From the NCBI RefSeq assembly GCF_032341175.1, contig NZ_CP135435.1, forward strand, positions 806,001-870,000: a DNA stretch of 64,000 nt, in the 5' to 3' direction. Positions 16,956 through 24,809 of the stretch are shown piece after piece. The DNA is from Bacillus sp. DTU_2020_1000418_1_SI_GHA_SEK_038 (GTDB lineage: Bacteria > Bacillota > Bacilli > Bacillales > Cytobacillaceae). The notes below the pieces were generated by a model that had not been told where the DNA came from, searched no databases, and was given only the letters and a program-made list of their open reading frames with translations. Positions within the stretch are counted from its first letter, which is position 1; each line of letters opens with the position of its first letter. A program made the translations under genes and the position numbers.

Positions 16956-18701
16956 TTATTTGGAAGCCACTTCGATCTTATTTCCTTCCATTGTTGCCAC
17001 ATCGATACGGGTTTGTTTCGTTTTTTCTACATGATAGCGGGGTTCTCCGTCTTCACCTTTAGTCACATATATATTGCTTAGCCATTGTTCATCATTTCTT
17101 TCCCGATAATCCTCTCTGTAGTGAGAGCCTCTGCTTTCAGTACGCATTAGGGCACTAGCCGTAACCATCTTGGCTATCGTTACGAGATTACGAACATTTA
17201 AGAATTCTTGCCATGTTAGATTATAGTGTCGTGAACCTTTCACAGATACACGCTCAATTCGTTCTTCTAATATTCTAAGCTCATCTAAAGCAATCTCTAG
17301 ATCTTTCCCATTTCGGACGAGACCAACTTTTTCCCACATTAAGTTTTTCAACTCATTGCGAATATAAAAGGGATTTTCGCCCTCATCATTATGAAAAGGC
17401 TTTACAATATCATTAATAAAGGACTGAACTTGGGCATCTGAAATTTTTCCGCTAGTGCCAATGGTATTAATATAGGAAACGGCCGCATCGCCTGCTCTGG
17501 CACCAAATACAGTTGAGTCACAAACGCCATTTCCGCCTAGGCGGTTTGCTCCGTGTACTCCACCAGCATCCTCACCGGCCACAAATAACCCGGGAATATT
17601 CGATTCACAGTTGTTCGTTATCCGTACTCCTCCCATATGAAAGTGAGCTGCTGGGGAGATTTCCACCGGCTCCATGCTTAAATCCTTACCAACATCTCGG
17701 CAGCGTTCTACCATACCTGGGAACATTCGCCGTACATTTTCTTTCCCAAGATGGGATACATCCACGAAAACCCCGCCTAACGGAGTTCCGCGACCTTCCA
17801 TAATTTCCATATAGGCTGCTCTTGAAACCCGGTCTCTTGTAGAGCGCTCCATGCGTTCCGGATCGTAATTTTTCATAAATCTTTCACCAAGAGAATTGAT
17901 CAAATAGCCCCCAGCTCCGCGAAGTCCTTCTTCAAGAACACCGCCATTTAACCGTGAATTCTCAGCGAGCAGTCCTGTTGGATGGAATTGCATCATTTCC
18001 ATATCCAAAAACTCTGTTCCTGCCCGGTAACACATAGCCATTCCATCTCCCGATTTCTCAAGGCTAGGTGTTGCAATCTTGTACATGGTGGCGGCACCGC
18101 CTGTCCCGACAATAACAGCCTTACAGTGAACGACAATAAATTCGCCGGTTCTCATATTGAGCATTAAACACCCAGCTACTCTATGTTTTTCTTCATCAAA
18201 TAAAATATCAATAGCCCTTACTTCATCCCACGCGGTAACGTTTGGTTTAGCATAAAGCTGATCACGCATCCGAGAAATAATTTCAATTCCTGTTAAGTCA
18301 CCCTTGTGAACAGTCCGGTCGAATGTTTGACCAGCAAAGGGCTTTTGGTGAATCGTCCCATCTTCATTTCTATCAAAAAAGACGCCCATTTTTGTTTCTA
18401 ACTCTCTTATTCTTTTAGGCGCATCATTTACTAGCGTCCATGCAAGCTCCTGATCATTGATTCCGCCGCCACCCTTGATCGTATCCTTAAAATGCTTTTC
18501 AAATGAATCATCTGGATGAAGTACAACATTATAACCGCCTTGTACCATACGGGTACAGCCGCTTTTTCCTATTAACCCTTTAGCTGAAACGATAATTTTT
18601 AAATTAGGATTCTGATCAGCAGCATGATGAGCTGCAAACAAACCAGCACCGCCACTCCCCAAGATTAGAATATCTGTCTCTACGCGTTCCAATGAGTTCA
18701 C
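16956..18701 (-). CDS. Fumarate reductase/succinate dehydrogenase-like flavoprotein subunit
   Basis: FAD-containing catalytic subunit, 581 residues, of the SdhA/FrdA family. The N-terminus has ILILGSGGAGLFAAHHA (FAD-binding Rossmann). Active-site groups are present: MEMMQFHPTG, EEGLRGAGG, TRDRVSRA, AHFHMGG and GANRLGGNG. At the site where SdhA/FrdA have RSHT, whose His carries covalent FAD, this protein reads SGCTRMVQGG, so a Cys replaces the His. That suggests non-covalent or cysteinyl FAD and altered redox potential. The start is uncertain: GTG at 18701, or TTG at 18692 with AGGTG six bases upstream. It is encoded between the membrane anchor and fumarase-like genes. A substituted succinate or fumarate is a possible substrate. 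Confidence 0.88.
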   Translation of the reverse strand: MNSLERVETDILILGSGGAGLFAAHHAADQNPNLKIIVSAKGLIGKSGCTRMVQGGYNVVLHPDDSFEKHFKDTIKGGGGINDQELAWTLVNDAPKRIRELETKMGVFFDRNEDGTIHQKPFAGQTFDRTVHKGDLTGIEIISRMRDQLYAKPNVTAWDEVRAIDILFDEEKHRVAGCLMLNMRTGEFIVVHCKAVIVGTGGAATMYKIATPSLEKSGDGMAMCYRAGTEFLDMEMMQFHPTGLLAENSRLNGGVLEEGLRGAGGYLINSLGERFMKNYDPERMERSTRDRVSRAAYMEIMEGRGTPLGGVFVDVSHLGKENVRRMFPGMVERCRDVGKDLSMEPVEISPAAHFHMGGVRITNNCESNIPGLFVAGEDAGGVHGANRLGGNGVCDSTVFGARAGDAAVSYINTIGTSGKISDAQVQSFINDIVKPFHNDEGENPFYIRNELKNLMWEKVGLVRNGKDLEIALDELRILEERIERVSVKGSRHYNLTWQEFLNVRNLVTIAKMVTASALMRTESRGSHYREDYRERNDEQWLSNIYVTKGEDGEPRYHVEKTKQTRIDVATMEGNKIEVASK

Positions 18702-18721
18702 CTACTCTTTTTAATATGTTA

Positions 18722-19096
18722 CTAGGACACAATGACATAAAACATGAGGGCACATAAAACTGCACCAATAACAGTAAAAATAGTAAACACACTTCTATTA
18801 TCTTTTACAATACCGACATCAATTAGAATTACTCTAAAACCATATAAAGCATGGAAAATTAAAGCGAAAATTAAGAGAGCATCTAAAAAAGCGTTTAAAT
18901 GTAAGGAAGAAAAAATACCGATACCTGGAAGTTTTCCGACTATTGCATAACCACTGTAGATTTTTAATGGTAAGCAAAATAGTAGGATTAATGCTGTAAC
19001 CCTTTGAACGATCCATGCAATATAGCCAACAAAAGGACGTTGTTTTACCTTTACTTCTTGAACATTTTTACTTGTTTGCAAACTAGTTGAAGCCAT
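18722..19096 (-). CDS. Succinate dehydrogenase/fumarate reductase-like membrane anchor (cytochrome b subunit)
   Basis: A 124-residue membrane protein with three helices. YIAWIVQRVTALILLF matches the quinone-site helix of SdhC-type anchors. LIFALIFHALYGFRVILIDV has the conserved His, a likely haem ligand, and the G-R-x-x-x-x-D motif. It is the only anchor in the operon, so the complex would have one small anchor. The ATG at 19096 follows AGGAGA; an overlapping GTG at 19135 is possible but has no ribosome site. It would pass electrons between the iron-sulfur subunit and menaquinone. Confidence 0.83.
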   Translation of the reverse strand: MASTSLQTSKNVQEVKVKQRPFVGYIAWIVQRVTALILLFCLPLKIYSGYAIVGKLPGIGIFSSLHLNAFLDALLIFALIFHALYGFRVILIDVGIVKDNRSVFTIFTVIGAVLCALMFYVIVS

Positions 19097-19128
19097 TCCC
19101 CAACCATCTCCTATTTTGTTTAGTCGAA

Positions 19129-19851
19129 TTACCACTTCATCCCAATTGCTCTTTTTAACTGCTTCATTTTGATTTTCTTGATTGTTGCCATTGGTTTAAT
19201 TCCCTTTGGACAAACTTCTACACAAGCACTAAAAGAACGGCAGCCAAATGCCCCATCTGTATCTATCACCATGTCTAGCCTTTCCCCTCTAGCTCCATCT
19301 CTTTCATCTGCAATCAAATTGTAAGCTCGGTTTAAGGCAGCTGGACCGATAAACTCATCGACCCCTCTAAGTGAAACTGTATTACAGGATTGAAAACACA
19401 ATCCGCAAGTAATACAATCTTGATTTTCATCTATGATTTCTCGTCTTCCTGATGATGGAGGAATAATAGCAAATTCATCCGTATCTTCTTTTGGAACAAA
19501 ATAAGGTTTTACCTTCTCCCAATTTTGAAAGAATGAATCCATATTGACAGCTAAATCTTTTATTACATCCATGTTTCTCATAGGTTGAACTAATATTTTA
19601 TCCCCTAAATGTTCAATTTTAGTTCGGCATGCTAAACGGCCCCGCCCATTAATGACCATCCCGCAGGAACCGCACATTCCCAGTCTGCATGCACACCGGA
19701 AAGATAAACTTGGATCCTGATCCTCGACGATTAAAAACAAGCTATCCAATACCGTCATATTTTTTTTAGCTTCAATTTGAAATGTTTCATACTTAGGCTC
19801 ATCGTCTGTATGTGGATCAAACCGCATAACAGTTACTTCAACATCCTTCAT
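19129..19851 (-). CDS. Succinate dehydrogenase/fumarate reductase-like iron-sulfur subunit
   Basis: A 240-residue electron-transfer subunit. The N-terminal [2Fe-2S] ferredoxin domain has FRCACRLGMCGSCGMVINGR with a last Cys in RLAC. The C-terminal domain has CITCGLCFQSC, the [4Fe-4S] motif, and CRSFSACVEVC with CP, the [3Fe-4S] motif. The ATG at 19851 follows TTGGGGGT by eight bases. It is the first gene of the operon (order B-C-A), unlike the usual Bacillus C-A-B order. The operator and promoter at 19963-20019 sit upstream. Confidence 0.9.
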   Translation of the reverse strand: MKDVEVTVMRFDPHTDDEPKYETFQIEAKKNMTVLDSLFLIVEDQDPSLSFRCACRLGMCGSCGMVINGRGRLACRTKIEHLGDKILVQPMRNMDVIKDLAVNMDSFFQNWEKVKPYFVPKEDTDEFAIIPPSSGRREIIDENQDCITCGLCFQSCNTVSLRGVDEFIGPAALNRAYNLIADERDGARGERLDMVIDTDGAFGCRSFSACVEVCPKGIKPMATIKKIKMKQLKRAIGMKW

Positions 19852-19962
19852 AATCAGTACCCCCAATTTGTGTGGCAAATTAAGAAACTAACTTCTTCTA
19901 TCCTCCTTTTAATCTTTGATATGGATAGAACCATTGAAATTCTCTCTAGCCTCTAAAAATAT

Positions 19963-20019
19963 GGTACAGTGACCCAACCAATATAATTTTATTAAATCAC
20001 TATTTGCGTTATAATTCAA
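19963..20019 (-). promoter_or_regulatory. Promoter and GntR-type operator (site B) of the fumarate-reductase-like operon
   Basis: On the minus strand: TTGAAT (20019-20014), 17-bp spacer, TTTAAT (19996-19991), then after eight bases ATTGGTTGGGTCA (19982-19970) followed by C. Spacing and position match site A. The operator thus covers the transcription start of the seven-gene operon. Confidence 0.77.
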
Positions 20020-20104
20020 TATTTTTAAAATATTTTGACTAATATTATTTCAAATAAATAAGGAAATGTAAAATTTTAAAGTATCCATAATAAAAAGTCA
20101 TTTT

Positions 20105-20144
20105 TTGAATGTGATGTTTAAATTGGATAATAAGGTTGAGTCAC
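20105..20144 (+). promoter_or_regulatory. slcC promoter with a degenerate operator (site E)
   Basis: TTGAAT (20105) and TAATAA (20128) with a 17-bp spacer. GGTTGAGTCAC (20134-20144) follows immediately. It matches the core of the other sites with one change, G to A, and lacks the ATT arm. It may be decaying along with the gene it served. Confidence 0.5.
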
Positions 20145-20217
20145 AATTCCGGATTTGTAGGTGATGGCTAATAAATAAAGATTTATGAGACTAGACACAA
20201 AAGAGAGGTGACTTATT

Positions 20218-20714
20218 ATGAGGATTCTTATAACAGAACTTATCTGGAATGAAGGTATAGAAGGACTGGTTAAACAGGGATATGAAGTGGACTACCAAGA
20301 GAATTTATGGGAACAACGCGATAAATTGCATCAAATGATGAAACCTTTTATGCAATTATTGTCAAGAATCAGACGAAAATAGATCAAGAATTATTAGATG
20401 ATGACAATCGCTTGAAAGTAGCTGAACGACTTGGGGGTGGCATGGATAACCTTGAAATTAAAGCAGCAAAGGGAAGGGATATTAAAGTTGTTTTTAGATG
20501 TCCTTGAACTAGAACCTATTACAAAGTCTAATAAACTGATGTTATGTGAAAAGTAGTTTTGACGCTACATATTGCTGGCCTGACGAATGAATCACAAATA
20601 CGAACCTCTTTATTAGTGGCTAAGGAAGTAGCAAAGGTTTTAAAAAAGATTCCACTTTATGTGTCATATGATACTCAATTTATAATTTTAAGAAAATTTA
20701 ATATTTTCTATTGA
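20218..20714 (+). pseudogene. slcC: Decayed (S)-sulfolactate dehydrogenase (D-2-hydroxyacid dehydrogenase family)
   Basis: Starts MRILITELIWNEGIEGLVKQ, shifts frame near 20340, then reads DETFYAIIVKNQTKIDQELL, RLKVAERLGGGMDNLEIKAA. A large deletion follows, and the C-terminal piece reads LTLHIAGLTNESQIRTSLLV and AKEVAKVL. These are the two ends of a phosphoglycerate-dehydrogenase-like enzyme; the NAD-binding core and catalytic region are gone. In bacteria that degrade sulfolactate, slcC of this family lies next to suyAB and comC. That position, between the island's divergent operons, supports the name. Its loss would block oxidation of (S)-sulfolactate. Confidence 0.72.
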
Positions 20715-20776
20715 CTATTAAAGAATTTGGTGTTTTAATAAAACCATAAATAAATTGGTTGGGTCACCACACCAAT
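20711..20776 (+). promoter_or_regulatory. suyAB promoter with GntR-type operator (site C)
   Basis: TTGACT (20711) and TTTAAT (20734) with a 17-bp spacer. The operator ATTGGTTGGGTCA (20754-20766) ends in CCACACCAAT, giving a palindrome ATTGGT / ACCAAT (20754-20759, 20771-20776). It lies between the transcription start and the suyA ribosome site. Confidence 0.77.
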
Positions 20777-20792
20777 ACAAGGAGGCTTTTAA

Positions 20793-21131
20793 ATGGGAAA
20801 CAATGGTCAATCAAGCACTCTTACTGAAAAGCAGGAAACAAAGCCTGTAAGCACTCATAAGTTTCTAATCCATCACAGAGGTGATCATGTAGGTGTTGCT
20901 ACTAGCCCGATAAAAGAGGGAGAGCAGGTAGTCGGCATTTATATGGATGATAATTCTGATGTGGCAGTAACAGCTAGAGGGGATATTCCTTTAGGCCACA
21001 AAATTTCTTTAGTCAATCTAGAAAAAGGTGAGCCTGTCTTAAAATATGGCATTCAAATCGGTATAACGACAGAAGAATGGACAATTGGCGATTATGTTCA
21101 CACACAAAATATTAAAACGGCGAGGTGGTAA
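20793..21131 (+). CDS. suyA: (2R)-sulfolactate sulfo-lyase, small subunit (SAF domain)
   Basis: A 112-residue protein with a SAF/UxaA-type domain ([15 protein letters not shown], then [23 protein letters not shown]), the N-terminal half of altronate-dehydratase-type enzymes supplied as a separate subunit. With SuyB it would remove bisulfite from 3-sulfolactate, giving pyruvate. Ribosome site AAGGAGG precedes the ATG. It ends three bases before suyB starts. The pair could belong to another UxaA-type lyase, but flanking slcC, comC and sulfite exporters favour sulfo-lyase. Confidence 0.78.
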   Translation: MGNNGQSSTLTEKQETKPVSTHKFLIHHRGDHVGVATSPIKEGEQVVGIYMDDNSDVAVTARGDIPLGHKISLVNLEKGEPVLKYGIQIGITTEEWTIGDYVHTQNIKTARW

Positions 21132-21133
21132 AA

Positions 21134-22291
21134 ATGGGACAACAACTTTTTGGATATCGTAGAGAAAATGGTAAGGTTGGAATTCGAAATCATGTAATTA
21201 TATTGCCTGTTGACGACATTTCAAATGCGGCTTGTGAAGCAGTTGCGAAACAGGTTCAAGGAACATTGGCTCTTCCTCATGCTTATGGGAGACTACAATA
21301 TGGACCAGATTTAGATTTACATTTTAGAACAATGATTGGAACTGGTTCCAATCCGAACGTAGCTGCTGTAGTAGTAATTGGGATCGAGGAAAATTGGTCA
21401 AAGAAGATTGCTGATGGTATTGCCGAAACTGGTAAACCAGTATCCTACTTCTCTATTGAAGGCAATGGGGATTTAGAAACTATCAGAGCCGCATCTTGGA
21501 AAGCCAAAGAGTATGTACAATGGGCGACAGAACTTCAAAGAGAACCAATTGAATTAAAAGATCTAACAGTTAGTATTAAATGTGGCGAGTCTGATACGAC
21601 TACGGGTCTAGGGTCATGTCCTACCGTTTCTCAAGCAGTTGACCGTTTGGTAGATGCCGGGGCTACTGTGTTCTTTGGGGAAACATCCGAACTAACTGGT
21701 GGAGAACATTTAATACGTGATCGAATGGCTACCCCTGAACTACGTGAAAAATTCATGGCCATCTTCAATGATTATGTAGGAGAAATTGAATCAAAAGGTG
21801 TTGATTTATTAGGATCACAACCTACTCAAGGAAATATTGCTGGAGGTCTGTCAACTATTGAAGAAAAGGCTTTAGGAAATATTGCAAAAACAGGGACTAA
21901 AGAAGTAATTGGTGTATTAGATCCTGCCGAAAGTCCAGCGAATGGAAACGGACTTTACTATATGGACACATCTTCTGCAGCGGCGGAGTGTATCACCTTG
22001 ATGGCAGCAGCTGGCGCTGTATTACACTTGTTCCCTACAGGACAAGGAAATATCATCGGTAATCCGATTGAACCTGTCGTTAAAATCACGGCAAACCCTA
22101 TTACGGCTGGCACTATGAGTGAGCATATTGATGTTGACGTCCAGGGATTACTAGCTCGTCAGATTTCATTAGAAGAAGCTGGGGATCAGTTAATGGAAAT
22201 GATTGCTCGTACAGTCAATGGCCGACTTACAAGTGCAGAGGCACTAGGGCATAGAGAGTTTGTAATGACAAAATTATATCGCAGTGCCTAA
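21134..22291 (+). CDS. suyB: (2R)-sulfolactate sulfo-lyase, large subunit (UxaA family)
   Basis: A 385-residue catalytic subunit of the UxaA/altronate dehydratase family. Features: [54 protein letters not shown], and [19 protein letters not shown] near the C-terminus. It carries the iron-dependent beta-elimination domain; the length matches two-subunit SuyB. The ATG at 21134 follows GAGGTGG, which overlaps the end of suyA. A strong terminator follows, so comC is at least partly separate. By analogy the lyase might also act on 3-sulfomalate, which has the same beta-sulfo-alpha-hydroxy acid group (inference). Confidence 0.8.
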   Translation: MGQQLFGYRRENGKVGIRNHVIILPVDDISNAACEAVAKQVQGTLALPHAYGRLQYGPDLDLHFRTMIGTGSNPNVAAVVVIGIEENWSKKIADGIAETGKPVSYFSIEGNGDLETIRAASWKAKEYVQWATELQREPIELKDLTVSIKCGESDTTTGLGSCPTVSQAVDRLVDAGATVFFGETSELTGGEHLIRDRMATPELREKFMAIFNDYVGEIESKGVDLLGSQPTQGNIAGGLSTIEEKALGNIAKTGTKEVIGVLDPAESPANGNGLYYMDTSSAAAECITLMAAAGAVLHLFPTGQGNIIGNPIEPVVKITANPITAGTMSEHIDVDVQGLLARQISLEEAGDQLMEMIARTVNGRLTSAEALGHREFVMTKLYRSA

Positions 22292-22299
22292 TCTTTCCC

Positions 22300-22336
22300 C
22301 TCTCCCTACACATTATGCGTAGGGAGAGTACTTTTT
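22300..22336 (+). terminator. Terminator after suyB
   Basis: Perfect stem CTCTCCCTAC / GTAGGGAGAG with an 8- to 9-nt loop, followed by TACTTTTTT. Confidence 0.88.
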
Positions 22337-22389
22337 TGACCAGAATCTTTTAGTACAAAACCATTGACTAAATTTAAAGGGGCTAGCGT

Positions 22390-23460
22390 ATGAATACTTA
22401 CAGTAATGCTGATCTTAAAGGATTTTGTGATGATGTGTTAGTAAGTATGGGGATGAATCAAGAGAATGCTGCAGTAGTTGCAGAGGCGTTGCTATCAGCA
22501 AATTTAGAAGGTGTTGATAGTCATGGAATTAGTAGACTGCCTATCTATACTAAACGCATCAGCGATGGGAGGATCAATCTGAATCCAAACATCCAAATAA
22601 ATGTGAAAACCCCCTCTGTTTTATTAGTTGACGGGGATAATGGACTAGGGCATGTTGTCAGTTATCAAGCCATTCAAAAAGGGATTGAAGTGACGAAAGA
22701 AACGGGCATTACAGCAATAGCCGTTAAAAATAGCAATCATTTTGGAACTGCCTCCTACTTTTGCCAGCTGGCATGTGAACAAGACCTTGCTTGCATTGGA
22801 TTTACAAATTCACCATCTGGAATTGCGCCTTGGGGGGGGAAACATGCTTTCTTCGGAACTAATCCGATTGCATTTGGATTTCCGACTGGAAATGACCAAC
22901 CTGTAATCATTGATTTATCGACTAGTATTGTAGCAAGAGGAAAGATTATTTTAGCTGCCAAACAGGGGGATCGTATCCCTGATGGGTGGGCGATTGACGA
23001 ACACGGTCTTCCAACAAATGATCCTGAAGCTGCTTTAAAGGGATCTGTTCTGCCTTTAGGTGGAGCGAAGGGAGCAGCTTTAGCTTTAGCTGTGGAAATT
23101 TTGACTGGAATCCTTTCAGGTGCTGCCTTCGGGCCACATGTGAAAAATCTGTATGATGATAAAGAAATAGGACAGGCAAATGTGGGGCACTTTTTTATTT
23201 TGTTGGATATTGCGAAGTTTATGGATTTATCCCTCTTTTTTAAGTCACTCGAAACTCTTTTAGGTGAGATGAAGGCAGTTCCGAAAGTACCTGGAACAAC
23301 GGAAATTAGATATCCAGGGGAAAGAAGAAAGAGAGAGAAGGAGCAACGGCTTTCAGAAGGAATTCAATTATCAACAAACGTAGAAGAGGAATTAATCGAA
23401 TTAGGCACTAAGTTTAATGTATTGTTTCCAACACCTATAGCCCTAGAAAATACTCAATAG
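22390..23460 (+). CDS. comC: Malate/lactate dehydrogenase-family oxidoreductase, probable (R)-sulfolactate dehydrogenase
   Basis: NAD(P)-dependent 2-hydroxyacid dehydrogenase of the Ldh2 family (356 residues). Features: SANLEGVDSHGISRLPIYTK, AVKNSNHFGTASYF with the catalytic His, AFFGTNPIAFGFPT, and LPLGGAKGAALALAVEIL. It follows suyB, as comC does in sulfolactate gene clusters, and would interconvert (R)-sulfolactate and sulfopyruvate. An alternative is malate-type activity. AAGGGG lies seven bases before the ATG. With slcC broken, its role in changing sulfolactate stereochemistry would be incomplete. Confidence 0.75.
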   Translation: MNTYSNADLKGFCDDVLVSMGMNQENAAVVAEALLSANLEGVDSHGISRLPIYTKRISDGRINLNPNIQINVKTPSVLLVDGDNGLGHVVSYQAIQKGIEVTKETGITAIAVKNSNHFGTASYFCQLACEQDLACIGFTNSPSGIAPWGGKHAFFGTNPIAFGFPTGNDQPVIIDLSTSIVARGKIILAAKQGDRIPDGWAIDEHGLPTNDPEAALKGSVLPLGGAKGAALALAVEILTGILSGAAFGPHVKNLYDDKEIGQANVGHFFILLDIAKFMDLSLFFKSLETLLGEMKAVPKVPGTTEIRYPGERRKREKEQRLSEGIQLSTNVEEELIELGTKFNVLFPTPIALENTQ

Positions 23461-23467
23461 TCTAAGG

Positions 23468-23510
23468 AAGGCTGTGTGATTAGTGATTAAATCAGAACAG
23501 CCTTTTATTT
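23468..23510. terminator. Bidirectional terminator between comC and gntR
   Basis: Stem AAGGCTGT / ACAGCCTT with an inner GATT / AATC pair, followed by TTATTTTATTT. It ends the two convergent genes. Confidence 0.78.
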
Positions 23511-24202
23511 TATTTAGGGGAGGCGGTGCTTATTGAATGCTGAACACTTTCTAAATGTTCTTTCATTAATTGTTGTGCGACCATAGTATTTTTTTGTTTT
23601 ATTGCTTGTAATATTTTTGTATGTTCCTGAACAGATTGTTTGACGCGACCAGGGATTTGAATGGATTTAGTTCGAGATTCTGATAGTAGGTCAATTAGAT
23701 AATTCATGATTCGAATGAGTACTTCATTTTTTGAATTATTAGCTAATGTCATATGAAATTTATGATCTAATTCAGCAAGGCGGTTATAATCAATTTCGCC
23801 ATTTAGTATTTCATTCGCTTCATCAACAATTTGTTCTAATTCATTAAATTGATCATCATTTGAATTTTCAATCGCCCATTTGACAGTCCATTCTTCAAGA
23901 ATTTTTCGAACAGCAAAAAAGTCCTTGATTTGATCAGATGAGACAAAAAAAGCTTCAGTCATCTTTTGAATTTGATGTTCAGGTGAAGCCACAAATACCC
24001 CTATCCCATGTTTAACAGTGAGATAGCCATACGCTTCAAGTATTTTATATGCTTCTCTTACTGTATTTCTGCTTACAGAGAGCTCAATCCCCATGTCTCT
24101 TTCGCCTGGAATTTTATCTCCAACCTTATAAATCCCTGCTTGAATTCTGTTCTTAATACTATCAGCGACTTGTTCAGAAACTCCTTTTCTATTAAGTTGC
24201 AT
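23510..24202 (-). CDS. GntR/FadR-family transcriptional regulator of the sulfonate island
   Basis: A 230-residue regulator with an N-terminal GntR winged helix (GDKIPGERDMGIELSVSRNT, VREAYKILEAYG) and an all-helical FCD ligand domain. LDHKFHMTLA, EHTKIL and KEHLESV provide the Asp and His residues used for metal binding in FCD proteins. It has a perfect AGGAGG ribosome site. It is convergent with comC. The shared 13-mer ATTGGTTGGGTCA at its own promoter and at three others in the island makes it the likely repressor, relieved by a sulfonate or its product (inferred). Confidence 0.87.
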   Translation of the reverse strand: MQLNRKGVSEQVADSIKNRIQAGIYKVGDKIPGERDMGIELSVSRNTVREAYKILEAYGYLTVKHGIGVFVASPEHQIQKMTEAFFVSSDQIKDFFAVRKILEEWTVKWAIENSNDDQFNELEQIVDEANEILNGEIDYNRLAELDHKFHMTLANNSKNEVLIRIMNYLIDLLSESRTKSIQIPGRVKQSVQEHTKILQAIKQKNTMVAQQLMKEHLESVQHSISTASPK

Positions 24203-24408
24203 CTGCCTCTCAACCTCCTATCATATTGTTTTGTATTGATATAAAAAATATTTGAATGGCTCAAACATTTTATTAAAACATTATATAAAGAAGTAATCAC
24301 CTTGAAGAAAAAAATTCATTTTATCCTATTGGACAATTTGAAAGCGTTTTCAATTAAACTTAACGTATTGTCCGTATTGTCTCATTTTATTTGCTAGGTT
24401 ATATTGAC

Positions 24409-24438
24409 TGGGTGACCCAACCAATATTCCTTATTATA
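24409..24438 (-). promoter_or_regulatory. gntR promoter region and operator (site D)
   Basis: On the minus strand, TATAAT (24438-24433) is followed after seven bases by ATTGGTTGGGTCA. The core TGGGTGACCCA (24409-24419) is a perfect 11-bp palindrome. No good -35 is seen. It predicts an autoregulated gntR transcript with a leader of about 220 nt. Confidence 0.65.
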
Positions 24439-24618
24439 ATTAAACCATTTTAAAATGAAATAATCAACTAAATTATTAAACTAAGAAAAAGTAATTCATT
24501 ATTGTTGTGTAGCAAGAAAAATTAATCAACTACAAATGATATCGAAACTAAGAAAAGAACGAATCAACTTCTCTTCCATAGGATATTGACATATTTTTAC
24601 TTGTGGGTTTATATTATA

Positions 24619-24809
24619 TCAATACATTGGCAAGGAATCCACCGCATCCGCAAGATTACTATACGAGTCTTTCAAATATCTGCTCGGTGTCGCAATGTTG
24701 CTATAACCTGCGGGTCTCCTTACCTTTTCAATATCATTATTCAATCGCCTTTAGCATCCATTAACAAAAAGTATGCCGGAACATATGGGGTGTTAATTGG
24801 CATTCAATA
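24619..24809 (-). pseudogene. C-terminal remnant of a tyrosine recombinase/phage-type integrase
   Basis: Two pieces in different frames. One is LTPHMFRHTFC, the catalytic HxxRH motif, followed by an in-frame stop. The other is GYSNIATPSRYLKDSYSNLA then DAVDSLPMY and a stop, the C-terminal region that in relatives reads GHSNIATTxRY and includes the nucleophile tyrosine. Everything upstream is missing. It lies at the right border of the sulfonate island and suggests past mobile-element activity there. The remnant is too short to assign an element. Confidence 0.65.

Noticed and set aside
13299..19851. Reading the frd/fum-like operon as the housekeeping TCA cycle
   Set aside because: Gene order, class I fumarase type, missing covalent-FAD His and embedded anion exporters are unlike the sdhCAB and class II fumarase genes of bacilli. 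The operon also carries the sulfonate regulator's operator.
20793..22291. Reading suyAB as altronate or galactarate dehydratase
   Set aside because: Those are normally single or longer proteins within hexuronate operons. Here the split small and large subunits lie between slcC and comC relatives and near sulfite exporters. It is not fully excluded.
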